A stretch of DNA of 64,000 bases from Anastatus disparis (lineage: Eukaryota; Arthropoda; Insecta; Hymenoptera; Eupelmidae), in assembly GCA_017163975.1 (NCBI GenBank), contig JAFFSR010000280.1, positions 930,001-994,000 of the forward strand. The letters are read 5' to 3'. Position numbers and translations under genes: made by a program. Below are positions 1 to 12,655 of this stretch, one piece after another; positions within the stretch are counted from its first letter, which is position 1, and every line of letters starts with the position of its first letter. The notes under the pieces were generated by a model. The model saw only the letters and a program-made list of their open reading frames with translations, was not told the DNA's origin and made no database searches.

Positions 1-1
1 A

Positions 2-2128
2 TTTCTCGGAGAGCAAAAGGATGATTATTTAGAAGAAAAAATATCTCATCCAGATGAATATAATGAATCAGTCGAAAGAGACGCTCCAGATGATTATGTA
101 GATTATATAGAATTAAGAGATCGGGTACGCAGAGTGGGACCAGGAAATCGAAGAAACAGAAATAGATTTGATGACGAACCAGAACCAATTCCAAGAAGAA
201 AATCTAACCGTAGAGATAAAAGTCGAAAATTCATTCAAGAAGTAAAAGCCGAAGAAGAAACGATAAGAGCAAAAATTGAATACGATGATATGGAATCTAC
301 AACAATATCAGATCATCATAATTCGAAAACGACGGATGCACCACTAGAATTTACTATTCCTGATGATGAAAATACTTCACAAGAATATGAAGATTATAGT
401 TCCAAAACCACCTCAAAAGGTGATTATGATGCTGTTAATACAGAATTGCCAGAAGATATAAAAACAACTACAGAAGATATAAGTACAGAAGGGGTATTTA
501 AATTTACTGATGAGCTACCACCAATAGAAAAGAAAGATGATGTACAAAAAACGGAAAATCAAAACCACAGAACGACCACGACAGAAGAAGATTATGTTGA
601 TGACAATTATGAGCCTGAAAGTTATACTGAACCTAAAGTTAAGAAAACTTTGTCTTCAATACTAGAATCTAAAGAAGAAAATGAAAAGCATGTTCTTACG
701 ATAAATGATGAGCCAAAAGAATTAAAAGTTATAAATAATAATAATAATAAAGTTGCAAATATTAGTGACATTAAATTAGAAGTTAAAGATGAATATGATG
801 AAGTTTATGATGATAGACTAGAAAGTACAACGATCTTACTGTCTACTGAAGAGTATGATTATCCTGAAACTACGACTGATATAATTACTCCTACTACCTC
901 AGCTTCTATTCCAACATCATTATTTTTCGCTTCACCCTCAACTGCAAAGACAACAACTAAAAATCCAACTACAACTACAATCACATATGAGCCTACGACA
1001 ATAATAACAACAACAACAACCACTACAACAACTCCAACACCTGAACTTTTGATAACAACTACTACTACACCTGAACCTACAACAACAACTACCACTACAC
1101 CTGAACCTACGACAACTACTACAACTACTACTCCAAGTTCATCGGTACCGATTATATCCACAACAGTGAGGTCAAAAACAACTTCCAAATTTTTCAAACC
1201 GATTGCGTTCCGAAAGAATTATGCATTTGTACCACCTTCAACAACGCCTAATCCAGTAGTGATAAGGCGCGGACAGCCATTATCTGGCCCTAAACCCACA
1301 AAACCACCTCTATCTTACAATGAATTAGCTCCAAAACCGGTCATCAGAAGGTTACCCTTGTTATCAAGAACTACCACAACTACGTCTGAAGCAACATTAT
1401 TAGAAGAAGCTATTATTGCTGATATTTCTAAACAATTTGAAGAAAACTATCCTCCAACGACAACCATAAATTATGTTTCCCAAGGTTCAAAATTGTACAA
1501 TAACAAATTAAAAACCAATGAAGTTACAACTGAAGACTTCGATTCCACGACATTAAATCAAACACCAATAGAAGAAACATCTACATCGCTGCCATCAAGA
1601 CATAATCAGATACAATCAAAAGAGCAAGGTTTTGATAATGAAGTACCAAAACAAAGTCCAGATTCTACTGATTCAAACAATGTACCACAAAAATCTGAAG
1701 ATTCAATAGCAGAAACATCAAAATCAGAAATGGAAACAACAACTTTGGATAAAAATTCACCTAAACTGGAAATGACAACTAGAAGAGATTTCAACATGAA
1801 ACTCTTAGACGTTCAAACAACGACAATAAGAACTACTAAACCTTCTGAGCGACGAAAATTGGAACTTACATCTGTAAAAACACAAGTTAATAAAAGTAAT
1901 CAAGGTCCAAAACAATTACCAGGATTTAATTGCTTAGAAAAGGAAATGTATCGATTTTATGGTGACTATCGAGACTGTCGACTATTTCATTATTGTTCAC
2001 CAGGCTTTACGGCGAGACAAGTCCTTGATTTTAGATTTGTATGCGAGGAAGGTACAATCTTTGACGAAGACAGTCAAAGTTGTCGGCATGATGTACATAA
2101 CCCCAAATGTGTTAAAAGAATTTGGTGA
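2..2128 (+). CDS. Thr-rich mucin-like protein with C-terminal chitin-binding type-2 domain (5' partial)
   Basis: The frame is open from base 2 to the TGA ending at 2128, so the visible 708 residues are the C-terminal part of a longer protein or its last exon. Most of the chain is acidic and low-complexity, rich in Glu, Asp, Ser and Thr. A strongly Thr-rich stretch at about 980-1135 has TTTTT and PEPTTTT runs, as in O-glycosylated mucin-type linkers. The last 60 residues (Cys644 to Cys703) carry six cysteines and the FHYC signature typical of the peritrophin-A/CBM14 fold, which binds chitin in cuticle or peritrophic matrix. A single C-terminal domain behind a long disordered region resembles cuticular proteins analogous to peritrophins or mucin-like matrix proteins. 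No signal peptide can be seen because the 5' end is outside the window. The domain call is firm; the protein's exact name and tissue are not. Confidence 0.88.
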   Translation, partial: FLGEQKDDYLEEKISHPDEYNESVERDAPDDYVDYIELRDRVRRVGPGNRRNRNRFDDEPEPIPRRKSNRRDKSRKFIQEVKAEEETIRAKIEYDDMESTTISDHHNSKTTDAPLEFTIPDDENTSQEYEDYSSKTTSKGDYDAVNTELPEDIKTTTEDISTEGVFKFTDELPPIEKKDDVQKTENQNHRTTTTEEDYVDDNYEPESYTEPKVKKTLSSILESKEENEKHVLTINDEPKELKVINNNNNKVANISDIKLEVKDEYDEVYDDRLESTTILLSTEEYDYPETTTDIITPTTSASIPTSLFFASPSTAKTTTKNPTTTTITYEPTTIITTTTTTTTTPTPELLITTTTTPEPTTTTTTTPEPTTTTTTTTPSSSVPIISTTVRSKTTSKFFKPIAFRKNYAFVPPSTTPNPVVIRRGQPLSGPKPTKPPLSYNELAPKPVIRRLPLLSRTTTTTSEATLLEEAIIADISKQFEENYPPTTTINYVSQGSKLYNNKLKTNEVTTEDFDSTTLNQTPIEETSTSLPSRHNQIQSKEQGFDNEVPKQSPDSTDSNNVPQKSEDSIAETSKSEMETTTLDKNSPKLEMTTRRDFNMKLLDVQTTTIRTTKPSERRKLELTSVKTQVNKSNQGPKQLPGFNCLEKEMYRFYGDYRDCRLFHYCSPGFTARQVLDFRFVCEEGTIFDEDSQSCRHDVHNPKCVKRIW

Positions 2129-4232
2129 AATGTATTTGCTCTCTTTGAAAAATCAATATAAATCTTTATTATATATTGATAATATTCATGGCTACTTTGA
2201 ATTTCATTCACAAAAAGTACTATAAAAAGCAATTATTTTTATAAAAATATTACATTCTCAAACATATATTTTAAAATAATATGAAGATTAGCTTAAAATT
2301 ATATATTTCTTTATGGATGAAAAAATTGTGAATAAATTTGAGAGTATAATAGACTTTTTGTGAGTAATTGAAAAGTAAAAGCCTAGATGTTTAAAAATAG
2401 TTCAATTTCTTGTAGAAAAATGTTGAAAAACTAATTTTCTTACACATTTAAAATATCTATGAGAAATTGATAATGACGCTTAGATGAATTTCAAAAAGAA
2501 CTTTGCATATCAAGCAAATGTTTTGTATTGAAACGTTTTTAATTATTTGATTATTGTTTTTATTCCGTTAGTTTTGATAATTTGTGAATCCAGGAGATTA
2601 TTTAGCGCGTATTTATGTGTTTCAATTAGACACAATGTTTATTCTTAAGCAATGCCATAACATTCTCCTGTAATTGTATGTTTTTTTGTGGATTCACTCT
2701 TATTAAAATTAATGAGATTCCTCGTGATTCGAGGCATTATTGAGATTAAATTTCAAATCTCATGAAGAAATTTTGTTGACAATCCTCGTGATTGGTATTA
2801 ATATCAACAATGTATTTATCTAAATTAATTTTTTTTATTTTGTAATTGTAATCTCAAGTATGTCAAGGAATTCTCTTTGAAAAGTTATTTTGATTATTTC
2901 GTAGTATAATAGTTTAATGAAAAAAAAATTATTGTTTGAATATCTTACTTTAATAATAATCCTTAATAAGGAGGTTCCTTTATCTTGCCCTAGAATAAGT
3001 TTTATTGTCGTTCAATAATTTATGAAAAATTTCTAATTTGAGAAGTTATAAGCTGCATTTAAATTTGTTGTTTTACATTTTATTCGTAAAATAAATAAAA
3101 TTTTAATGAAAAATGTACTTACCAAATTGTAGTACTAAAATTAACTCAAAATTATATATAAAAGTTATGTTTTACATGTTTGCATTTTAACATTTTTTGT
3201 TGAAATATCACTTGTTAGTGGTAATTTTAAGAATTACGAATAATTGCAAAAATTATAAAATGAAATTTTATTTTGGATGTAAAACGCATTTTTATTTATG
3301 TGATGATTTATAAAGAGAAATTCTGAAACCAGTGTATTCCAGTTGAATGATAAAAGTATTTGAAGGGCGTTAAAATTTTAAATAATAGTCTTACGATATT
3401 GGATAAGAGGACATTATTTTCCTATTTAAGTTAATTCGCATATTGTAAAGCTTTTTTTTTACATCTGATAATTTAAATAATTAAATTATATGAAAACACT
3501 TTAAACATCGACTGGATGAAATGTATAAACTATTCATGTGTGTTATGAACTTATTTAATTATCGAAATGCTTATGTGTAAAAATAACACTTTTTATTATT
3601 GTTTGTACTTTTTTCACATATTGCTATTTTAAAAAAATTAATACCTAAAAATTTGCAATTAAAATGAAATTTTTTTTTACTATTGCACAATATAATTGTA
3701 TAAACACTCATTGTACATTATATTAAAATAATGACATGATAATTAGTTTCTTTTGCTGATCGATGTCATTATTAATGGTTTGAAAATTTTAGTTTTTTTA
3801 AATATGTCGATGTTTACTGCTCGTTATAAAAAAAAGTTTATAAAAATAAAAAATATTTTTGAATTATTTTTAGAATACGAATAGAGAATAATGATTACTG
3901 TTCGAAAACGAGTGCCTAATATGTTCTAGTGTTAGGATATCGTAGTGATTTTTTTTTATCGAGTACGCATTAAAGTGCGTACTCGCACGGCCGCTTCGAT
4001 CAGTTCGGCACTTTGTATATATAAAATAAATTCGTGCGTTGAATCGATGCTCGAAAATATTTTTCTTTTTCGTATAATGCGAAAGTGTATAGACATATTT
4101 TGTAAGAAACTGTACCATTCTAATAATAATATTATATATTCATATTGCAAAAAAAAAATGATTTTATTTTTTTCTTAACCTTTCCTATTAATTTTAAATA
4201 TAAACTTTCAAAAATATATTATTACTCTAATA
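2129..4232. other. 3' UTR and AT-rich intergenic DNA
   Basis: There is no convincing coding sequence. The first few hundred bases are probably the 3' UTR of the chitin-binding gene; AATAAA-type signals occur around 3090. The rest is AT-rich with one GC-richer patch at 3960-4050, described separately. Confidence 0.5.
3961..3984. other. Perfect 9-bp hairpin in a GC-rich island
   Basis: GAGTACGCA and its exact reverse complement are separated by six bases (TTAAAG). A CG-rich stretch and a TATATATAAAATAAA run follow immediately. In DNA this AT-rich, the island could be a small promoter or a MITE relic; its function is unknown. Confidence 0.35.
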
Positions 4233-4234
4233 TA

Positions 4235-5070
4235 GGGGAGAGTGGGGCGAATTTCCAGATGGGGTAACTTTAAGAATGCTTAATAATCTCACACATGAAA
4301 ATTTTTATCCGGGGTCAGTAAAATAGATTAAAAATATATATAAAAACGAACTTTTTTATACAACTTCTAGTAGATTACTTGATAAATTAAATTCGTAACA
4401 GCCACTTCTTTTTTTTCGCAGTGCCTTCCAAAACTTTTGGGTTGTCTAAAAATACATCTCATAATTCTGTGTGAACGAAACGATTTGTCACGTAATAATA
4501 AGTTTATAGTACATTAAAAAACAAAAATTTTGACACCTAGTATGACCCGATACGTTAAGTTTAAGCTTAGTACTGACAGTTCAAAGATTTTTAATCATTT
4601 GGGCCAACTTTCCAATACAATGTTAATTAATAGGGATTTTTTGGAAAATCGCTTTTTTATTCATTTTATATCAATAATAATTTATTTAATATTCATACGA
4701 ATATTATTATGTTAATATTATATTTTTGTGATTATTAATGTATTAATGATTAATAAAATAGTCAAAAATTTGAAAAAATTCGTTAAATAAAATATTTAAG
4801 TGTATTTTCCAAGTTTAATAGTACAATCGGAAAATAGCTTCCAATGCAAAATGAAAGTTGCCCCATACATAGAGCTACTTTCCAAAAAACGATTTTTTTT
4901 TCGATCCAAACTATTGTTATGTTAAATGAATATTAAGGAGTCTAGACCAATTTTTTTATTCAGTTTGAAGTCTAAACTTAGTGTTAATGCTTTGGTAGAG
5001 TCAATTATTTCACTACCGGAGAAGAAATCTTCTCTTAAAAAAACGTCTGGAATTTAGCCCCACCTTCCCG
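4235..5070. mobile_element. MITE with GGGGAGAGTGGGGC inverted termini, TA target site
   Basis: The left end GGGGAGAGTGGGGCGAATTT matches the reverse complement of the right end (CGGGAAGGTGGGGCTAAATT), and both ends are flanked by TA, as in Tc1/mariner-type insertions. No transposase is present. Near 4421 lies CAGTGCCTTCCAAAA, which matches the terminus of another Tc1-like element entering the window at 63740, so a second fragment seems nested inside. Confidence 0.65.
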
Positions 5071-5072
5071 TA

Positions 5073-5577
5073 CATTTTAAATTCTGGAATTTTGTAAAAT
5101 TTTGTATAATATAGTTTAAATTTATCATTTATTATTAAAGTTACAGACTTGAAATTTCAATAAGACAATAAAATTTATTTAGAATTTAATTATTTATTTT
5201 ATCATGGAAATATAAATACATAAACTGTATATAATACAATAAGTTTCAATCTCTTATATATAATTATTTAATTTTTAGAAATAATAAAATTTGATTTAAA
5301 TTTATTTTTAGCGCTTACTAAAGAAAATTACTTTACCAACGGCTGATATTATCTATACCCTGTATTACTATTAGAACAGAGAGAGAGAAGATAAAAAGAT
5401 ATAAACGAACTACCGCGAACACCGGCGACGCGTGCATGTGCAAACATTAGTCTCGTGTACAAAGAAGATAAATTTTTATATTACAATCAGTAATTGTTGA
5501 GAAATTGTTAGTGAATTTTAATAAATTTATCATTACTAGATTTAGAAATTTCTCAAAAACAATACAAGTAAATTTTT
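5073..5577 (+). promoter_or_regulatory. Upstream region and 5' UTR of the MYG1 homologue
   Basis: The stretch is AT-rich except for a GA-rich run and a CpG-containing patch at about 5400-5460 (CGCGAACACCGGCGACGCG). It lies 120-180 bases before the start codon, where a housekeeping-type promoter would be expected. No TATA box is obvious at a matching distance. Assignment is by position only. Confidence 0.35.
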
Positions 5578-7780
5578 ATGTTTCATAATTTCAGAACATT
5601 AGCTTTAAGTACCGGTAAATATTTTAAGTATTCTAACCTTAATAAATTTCATAAATTAGAACGCACAGTATTCTATCAATCTTCAATGAAAATGAATTCA
5701 ATTAAAATTGGAACACATAATGGTACTTTTCATTGCGACGAAGTGCTTGCATGCTACATGCTTAAACTTCTTCCTGAATATAAAGATGCTACTATTGTAA
5801 GGTAAACAAATATAAACATTCTTTTATGACTCAATGTAGCACTGCTAAAAAATATATGAATAATTATTGATTATTTTAGGAGTCGAGATTTGTCTATCCT
5901 TGATACCTGTGATATTGTTGTTGATGTTGGTGGAAAGTATGATCCTAATACTCATCGATATGATCATCATATGAGGTATGTATGTATTACAAATTATATT
6001 TTAAACCTAATGGATTCATTATTATAAAATTATCAATTTTTAAGAGAAAAATCCTTTCGATGGTCTATTTATAAATATTAAAGCATTGCAGATTCTTTTT
6101 ATTGAATATAATTTTTAATATTTAAATAAAAATTTCTACTTTCAGAGAATTTACTGAGTCAATTAGTACTGTGATTAAAAAGCCAGGTTACACCACAACT
6201 ATAAAGCTGAGTAGCGCTGGTTTGATTTTTTGTCACTTTGGACATAAGATAATTAAACACTTAGTTCCTGAATTGAATGAAGATGATCTTGAAAGAATAT
6301 TTAAAAAAGTTTATGAAACTTTTATTAAAGAAATCGACGGAATAGATAATGGAGTACCCATGTTCAATGGTGAACCATTGTAAGAAAATTTAATAAAATA
6401 ATATTTAATGTTTTTTATGAGTGGTGAAATGAATTATTGATCTTTATTATTTATTCTAGATATCGAATTAGTACAGATATATGTTCGAGAGTTTCAAGAT
6501 TAAACATTCAATGGAACACTACACATTTAAAAGAAGAGGAACAGTTTGAGAAAGCAATGGCACTGGTTGGACAAGAATTTATTTATTTTGTTGAAACTGC
6601 TGCAAGAACGTGGCTTCCTGCTCGAACACTAGTAAAAGAAGCAATTGAAAATCGTTTTGAGGTACAGAATAATATTATTTAATTAATTAAAAAATAATTT
6701 AAAATATTTTCTACCTACTTAAAATTTTTTTCATATAACAGTATTGTTTAATGAAATTCTTTAAATAATTTTTTAATGGAAAAGTAAAATGAAGAAATCA
6801 AATACTATATTTACTTGAAAATTTCTATATCATAATTAATAGAATAACTTCTACATAATTTTTACAATTTTGATTCTAGTACATGTAAAATTAATTGAGT
6901 TAAATTTAAAAATATTTAATTGCGAGATATTTCTTGAGATTTTTATATTGCAAGAAAAAAACTCCTACTGTATCTCTATTATAAAGCACTTGAAGAAAAT
7001 ATTTATAAATTGCATCTTTGCTGTTGCAATCTCTTTGCATATTAAGATATTTTTTATATATTTTACATATTATTGTCTATTTTCATTTGTAAATGATTCA
7101 TACTTAATTTTCTTTATACAGCCAATTTTTTTATTGATATTAACAAAAATAGAATTATTTATTATATTTTCACAGTTTGAAATTCATTAATAAAAAAGAA
7201 TTTTTTGTAGGTTGATCCAAGCGGTGAAATCATAGAATTAAAAAGAGCAATTCCTTGGAAGGAACATCTTTACAATATTGAAAATGAACTAAATATAGAT
7301 CCACTTATCAAATTTGTCATATTTCAAGATAACAACTATAGAGTACAAGGAGTACCTCAGCAGCTTGGCAGTTATATCTGCAGGTAAACAAAAGATATTA
7401 TTCTTGTATTTTAATAATTTAAAATTGTAATATCTACAGATATATTTAATATTTTTATTCTGAAGCCTTCATTAATTCTTATACGTATTTCATTAATCTA
7501 ATAAATGTTTCATTTGCAATTAATTTTGGCAAATTTTTTGCTCTTATCTAATAAAGAAATTTTTATAATTATATTAATAATTATAAAATTGAAATATTTT
7601 AGGGTATTTTTGGCGGAAGAATGGCGCGGAGTAAGGGATGAAGACTTAAGTAATGTAGCTGGTATAAAAGACTGTGTATTTGTACATTCAACAGGATTTA
7701 TTGGTGGAAACAAAACTAGAGAGGGAGCATTAGCAATGGCCCGTTATTCATTGAAGAATAGTCGAACAAAGGAAAAATGA
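5578..7780 (+). CDS. Myg1: MYG1 exonuclease homologue (six exons)
   Basis: Six exons join cleanly: 5578-5801, 5880-5975, 6146-6379, 6460-6661, 7211-7383 and 7603-7780. All introns are GT-AG and the product is 368 aa, the usual size of the MYG1 family. Residues 45-55 contain the HNGTFHCDE metal-binding motif. Residues 90-105 contain DVGG...YDHH, a second DHH-type phosphoesterase motif, and SSAGLIF follows. MYG1 proteins are 3'-5' RNA exonucleases acting in nucleus and mitochondria. About 40 residues precede the catalytic start (basic and hydroxylated, few acids), consistent with a mitochondrial leader, which supports the ATG at 5578. A second in-frame ATG near residue 37 could give a shorter form. 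The final exon ends with the conserved [12 protein letters not shown]...A..MA block. No lesion is visible. Confidence 0.95.
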
Positions 7781-10700
7781 TTAGTATCGTGATTAACGTT
7801 TACTGGGTTATTAGAAAAATTTTCCATTTTGATACATAAATTAAATTTGATTTAAAAATTCTTTAATGTTACCAGATATTTATTTAAATATATTTTAATA
7901 AGTAATATTCTAATTGATTTGTTTCTTATTCCCCAACATAATTTTTCAAATTGTTTTATATAAATAAGCATATGGGTAAATCTTTCATAATGTTAAAATT
8001 TCACCTGCAAATAATTAAAAAAAAAAAAAAATACAGGCACACGTATAAAACTAATTTTCTCTGAATGTTGACGTATTATAATGAAAGAAAAAAATCGTGT
8101 TACTCACTTTTAAGGGTAGTCTTTTTAACAAACATCAAAAGACAGATTTTCGAGTAAATTTTTCATAGTGCTAAAATTTACTTTCAATAAATTTAAAAAA
8201 ATTGAAGACACATGTATCAAATTTATTTTTTTTAAATGTTGATATATTAAAATGATAATAAAAGAAAAAATCGCATTACTCACTTTTGAAGATAGCTTTT
8301 TTTAATATAAGACATTTGAATATATTCATTATTATCACACCCAGGTATAATATTTTACCTATCTCAGATCAGTTTTTTAAGTATTTTGGGCTATAATAGA
8401 TCATTTCCCATTGAGCTTTTTCATTTTTACATGTTTAATATGTTACAGAAAATATTTAAATACGCAATTTACATTAATAATTACAAAATTTTTTGTAATA
8501 AATAAAATATGCCAGTAATGGCAATTTTTTTGGAAAATTCATTTTTGGCGATTCGGGTATTAAAATTGAGTGATATTAGTTACCCAATGGCTTTTGGGAT
8601 TGCTGATTACAAATCATAAGTGAGTGGAATATCAATTTATTTTTGCTAAAATTGTCAATCTTAGGGTATGAAATTTGACATAGATTTGTATAGTTTATGT
8701 TTTCGAATTAAAATACTTATATTCCTTTTAACCAAACATTTTAGTTTATTTAATAAACATTAAAAAAATATAACAATCGAAAAATTTTGATAAATAATCT
8801 TAGCATCGTAGCATTATGAATAATAGAAAAATCACGGTTATATAAACAAAATCTCGAAATTAGAAAATCAGTTTTTAAATCTAGAAATTTCAGTGATGAT
8901 TCAACTTAATGTTCTAGGTGTAAGCTATTAAATACATACTAAAACTGAGCTTTTTAAAGTTTAAACTCTTTAGAATTAAAACATTGATAGAAACTAGGTA
9001 ATCGATGTAAATTTGGAAAATTTAATAGCCGGGAAAAATTCAATGATTTCCAGAATACTCGAAATAATACTTCAAAAGCAACTTAAAGATTACATTGAGT
9101 ATTATAAAATAGTAAATTACAAAGTTCACAACAGAGAAAAGGTGAATCAAAGCTTAGGTTTTCATATTAGTGGATAAAAACCTATTTTCAAAAGTGAGTC
9201 ACGTTTTTTAAGTATAATTTCAAACGAACAAAGAACTTTATCTACACTAGGCACACGTTCCTAATAAAAAAATTTCTCTTTGTGATTCTAAATATTACCT
9301 TTTGATGTAGTTTAAAATGTCACCGCTGAATAGTCTTTTTTACAGCATCGTATTTTATAGAAAAAAGTAAAATATATAAATTTTTGGTAACATTTTAATA
9401 ACCTTTCAGAAAGTACTTTTGTTAACAGGCACACACCCATGCTCTTGATTTTCCAAAAGTATGTGTATAGATAAAGCTTTGGTGTGAATTTTAAATCAAA
9501 AAAGCAGTAGTCATTTTTTTTATAGCGATAATTTATCATTTTACATGGCCTGGTAACATTTAAATTTCAAAAAAAAAACCTCTTTTCCCCATCCGCCATA
9601 AAATGACACGTCTAATTATCATTAAAAATATAACAAAATTAGTTTCTAATAACTCAATAAATCAGTGAACATTTGCTAACAAGATGTGCTATCTCATATT
9701 TAGGAGAAATGACGCAGTAACATGATTTTTAAAAGTATGAAAGAATTACCCATATATTTCTATGAAAATGCTTATACAAAAAAGAAAGAATTAAACTTGA
9801 AAGTATAATTAGTTAAAATTTAAATCTTCTCTGAATTATTTTAATATTTTTTATCCAAATATCCAAAAAAAAATATAAAATAAATTAAAAATGACTAGTA
9901 AAATATTTAATTAAACTGAAAAAAAAATTTTATTTGAAATTATCAATGTTGTATAATTTACAGTATTAATAATAAAAAAGAAGCAAAATTACAACTTATA
10001 GAACATTATATTTTCAAATACAAAAATAATTACACTTGTGAATAATAAATTCTAATTTTTTCATGATTCGGAAAAAAAATTATATTATGCCACACAATCT
10101 CAAGATTTGAATGTTTTGATCGACTCAATTCTATATTAAATTTAAGAAATTGTTTGATTCAAGTGTGTTGTTTAGCATGAGAATTTGTAATATATTATGA
10201 TAGTTATAAAACTTTAACTTTGGATGAGCGAGTAACGCACCTATATTCTTAAGTATTTATAAATATTGTAATAACTCATTTTTTTATGAAAAAAGTTGCA
10301 TATATAACGTAAACAAAATAAAAACAGTTAATTTTTAATCTTGATATCATCAAGCATCTCAAAAGCTCGGGTTTTTGGACCATAATCAGCGACTTTATAA
10401 TTTTTTTAAAAATATACATAAAAAAATTATGGAAAAAATTGTAATGAGTAATAAAAGTTTTATATAAAAAGATGTTTTTTTAAATTACAAATTTTTACCG
10501 AATTGATTTAGTTGTAAATTTAGAATTTTCTCTCATTTAAAATTATTCAAATAATTGAAATTGCAATTATATCAGATGTAATTTTGATATATTGTTAAAA
10601 GAACTAGAAATTTTTCTTTGCTGATCATTTATGTGGGAACAAATCAAATAAAAATGGTTAAAAGTGGTTTGTCCTTGAATCTTTCACAAATCGTTGTACT

Positions 10701-11320
10701 CTATACGAACAATTCAGACGATGATTGTTGAATGACCAGTGCAGGTGTTCTTAAAAGCGAGGGATGAAGAAGACGCTAAAGTGAAAGTAGAAGACCTCGA
10801 TCAACAGTTTTGGATTTTTTTATTATATCGAGATTAAGTTATTATTAACCTGACTTTGTTCTTGTTCATATATTAAGGCAAAGCAGCATCAATTTTTTTT
10901 GATTGATTTAAACGTTGAATAAATTTATTAATTTCAAAATCTTTTATGGAAATGTTTAATGACTTTTAAACAGATGACAAAGAAAAAGTTAATAAATATT
11001 AATGTTTAATTCTATTTATTGGTTTCAATAATTTATTGGTATTTTAAAATCATCTATAACATTTTTTTAAATTTATAAACAAATTTCTGTTTTTGTATAA
11101 GATTTCAAAAATTTAGTTGACCTAGTTGAATAATTCAACGTATTTTTAATGAATGAACTTTTAATAGATTATTAAAAATCGGTGATAATATTTAAATCAA
11201 ATATAATGCAGAGTGGAATTTTATGAAAATATTGTAATTGCGCTTGATATTTAATACAATTTTTCGATAAGCGAATCATGCACTGTTTAACATACTGAGA
11301 AAAAATTGTATAGAACTATA
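7781..11320. other. Gene-poor AT-rich intergenic DNA
   Basis: No coding potential was recognised. The short open frames here (for example 9312-9539) lack any family resemblance. A tandem duplication at about 7971-8320 is listed separately; the rest is simple AT-rich sequence. Confidence 0.5.
7971..8320. repeat. Diverged direct duplication, unit about 178 bp
   Basis: Two successive blocks share the order GGTAAATCTTTCATA-like, CACCTGCAAATAA-like, ACACGTATAAAA-like, TTACTCACTTTTAAG-like, with moderate divergence between copies. It lies just downstream of the MYG1 homologue, beyond its probable 3' UTR. Confidence 0.5.
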
Positions 11321-11970
11321 GTCCCCGTCAAAAACGTTTAGCTAAAAATATTAGTTAAAAAAATAACTAAAATATAGCTAAAAATACAGCTTTATTCAAC
11401 TGGAATATAGCTATATTTATATGGATTTTTTAGGTAAAAATCCAGTCATTTTTTTAGGTAAAAATCTAGTTAATATTTTCAGTAGCTCACAACAGCTGAA
11501 AATATAACTGTATTTTCAGCTATATTATCAGCTATATTTTTAGATATATTTTTAGGTACATTTTCAGCCAACTTTGCAGCTATAAAAATATTGAAAATTA
11601 GAATATTGAGATTCATTTAGTACCTTGTAATTTTTAGTCATATTAGATATGTAAATAACAATAATTTACCAGATATGGAATAAAAAAAAAGAAAAATTTC
11701 ATATATTAATAGCTGCAAAGTTGGCTGAAAATGTACCTAAAAATATATCTAAAAATATAGCTGATAATATAGCTGAAAATACAGTTATATTTTCAGCTGT
11801 TGTAAGCTACTGAAAATATTAACTAGATTTTTACCTAAAAAATAACTGGATTTTTATCTAAAAAATCCATATAAATATAGCTATATTCCAGTTAAATATA
11901 GCTGTATTTTTAGCTATATTTTAGTTATCTTTTTAACTAATATTTTTAGCTAAACGTTTTTGACGGGGGT
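11321..11970. mobile_element. 650-bp foldback element (palindromic MITE)
   Basis: The left half, beginning CCCCGTCAAAAACGTTTAGC, is repeated inverted in the right half, which ends GCTAAACGTTTTTGACGGGG. Arms are about 280 bp. The arms are themselves built from degenerate TTTTAGCTA-type words. TA flanks each side (11319-11320 and 11971-11972). No open frame. Confidence 0.75.
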
Positions 11971-12041
11971 TATTACTACATGATTTTGTTGTATCAAATT
12001 ATTCTTGATTACTATATCTTCTAGTAAAGCAAACAAAATTT

Positions 12042-12168
12042 CCCTGGTAGAAATTGTCACCAATTTTTGGCCAACCGTTGACTATTAGTTAAAAACACAG
12101 CCATAACCTATAAAGTTAGCCAACAAGTAACAGTTACCGCATTTTTATTGGTGAAATTTCTACCAGGG
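12042..12168. mobile_element. Short MITE with CCCTGGTAGAAATT termini
   Basis: The left terminus CCCTGGTAGAAATTGTCACC is mirrored by GGTGAAATTTCTACCAGGG on the right, 127 bp apart. Similar CCTTGGTAGAAAAT termini bound the LINE-disrupted element at 38464-41522, so this is a family. Confidence 0.7.
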
Positions 12169-12399
12169 TTATCTTATGGAAACTATAAGCATGATAAATT
12201 GGATTATATTAAAGTAACTGAAACTTTAAAATTGAGTGCAAACACTCTAATTAAACAAATTCGGTATCTAAAAACTAACAAATAATTAAGTACATTATTA
12301 TAATTGGGTTTCCAATTTTTTTTCTAACTTTAAAATATGATTGAGAGTTTGAAAATGAAAAGAGCTTATAGTTAATGTTACTTAAATAGGCTAAAAGAA

Positions 12400-12475
12400 G
12401 TCGTCAGTGGCTCATTCGGTTGAGCGATGGATTCATAATCTCGAAGATTTGAGTTCGAATCCGACTGTCGGCGAC
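12400..12475 (+). pseudogene. tRNA-like relic or SINE head (CAT anticodon position)
   Basis: The 76-nt segment has a good A box (TGGCTCATTCGG), a near-consensus B box (AGTTCGAATCC), a clean D stem (GCTC/GAGC) and six of seven acceptor-stem pairs. CAT sits at the anticodon position (12434-12436). The anticodon and T stems pair poorly, so this is unlikely to be a working tRNA-Met. Retained promoter boxes with decayed stems are typical of tRNA-derived SINEs or tRNA pseudogenes. Confidence 0.45.
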
Positions 12476-12573
12476 CGATTCATTATACAAGTACCGCTGT
12501 TACACATTACATGTTACCACTGTTAGCACATTACATGTGCTTTGTTCACAAACATACTGAAAACCTCCGTTAT

Positions 12574-12603
12574 TAATTAGCATCGTAATGATAGCATAAA
12601 TAC
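12574..12603 (+). repeat. 30-bp direct repeat, left copy, flanking the hAT relic
   Basis: TAATTAGCATCGTAATGATA plus the next ten bases recurs in the same orientation at 14541-14570 with one mismatch in 30. The two copies bracket the hAT transposase remnant. Confidence 0.6.
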
Positions 12604-12655
12604 AACAACATTAAAATTAAAAAAAAAGTGAATGATGAATAAATTATGCATTTCA

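Noticed and set aside
859..1197. 112-aa minus-strand frame rich in Val
   Set aside because: It is the antisense of the Thr-rich codons of the chitin-binding gene.
1959..2225. 88-aa plus-strand frame overlapping the chitin-binding domain
   Set aside because: Out-of-frame shadow; the cysteine-bearing frame is clearly the real one.
12400..12475. Functional tRNA-Met
   Set aside because: Promoter boxes fit, but anticodon and T stems pair too poorly.
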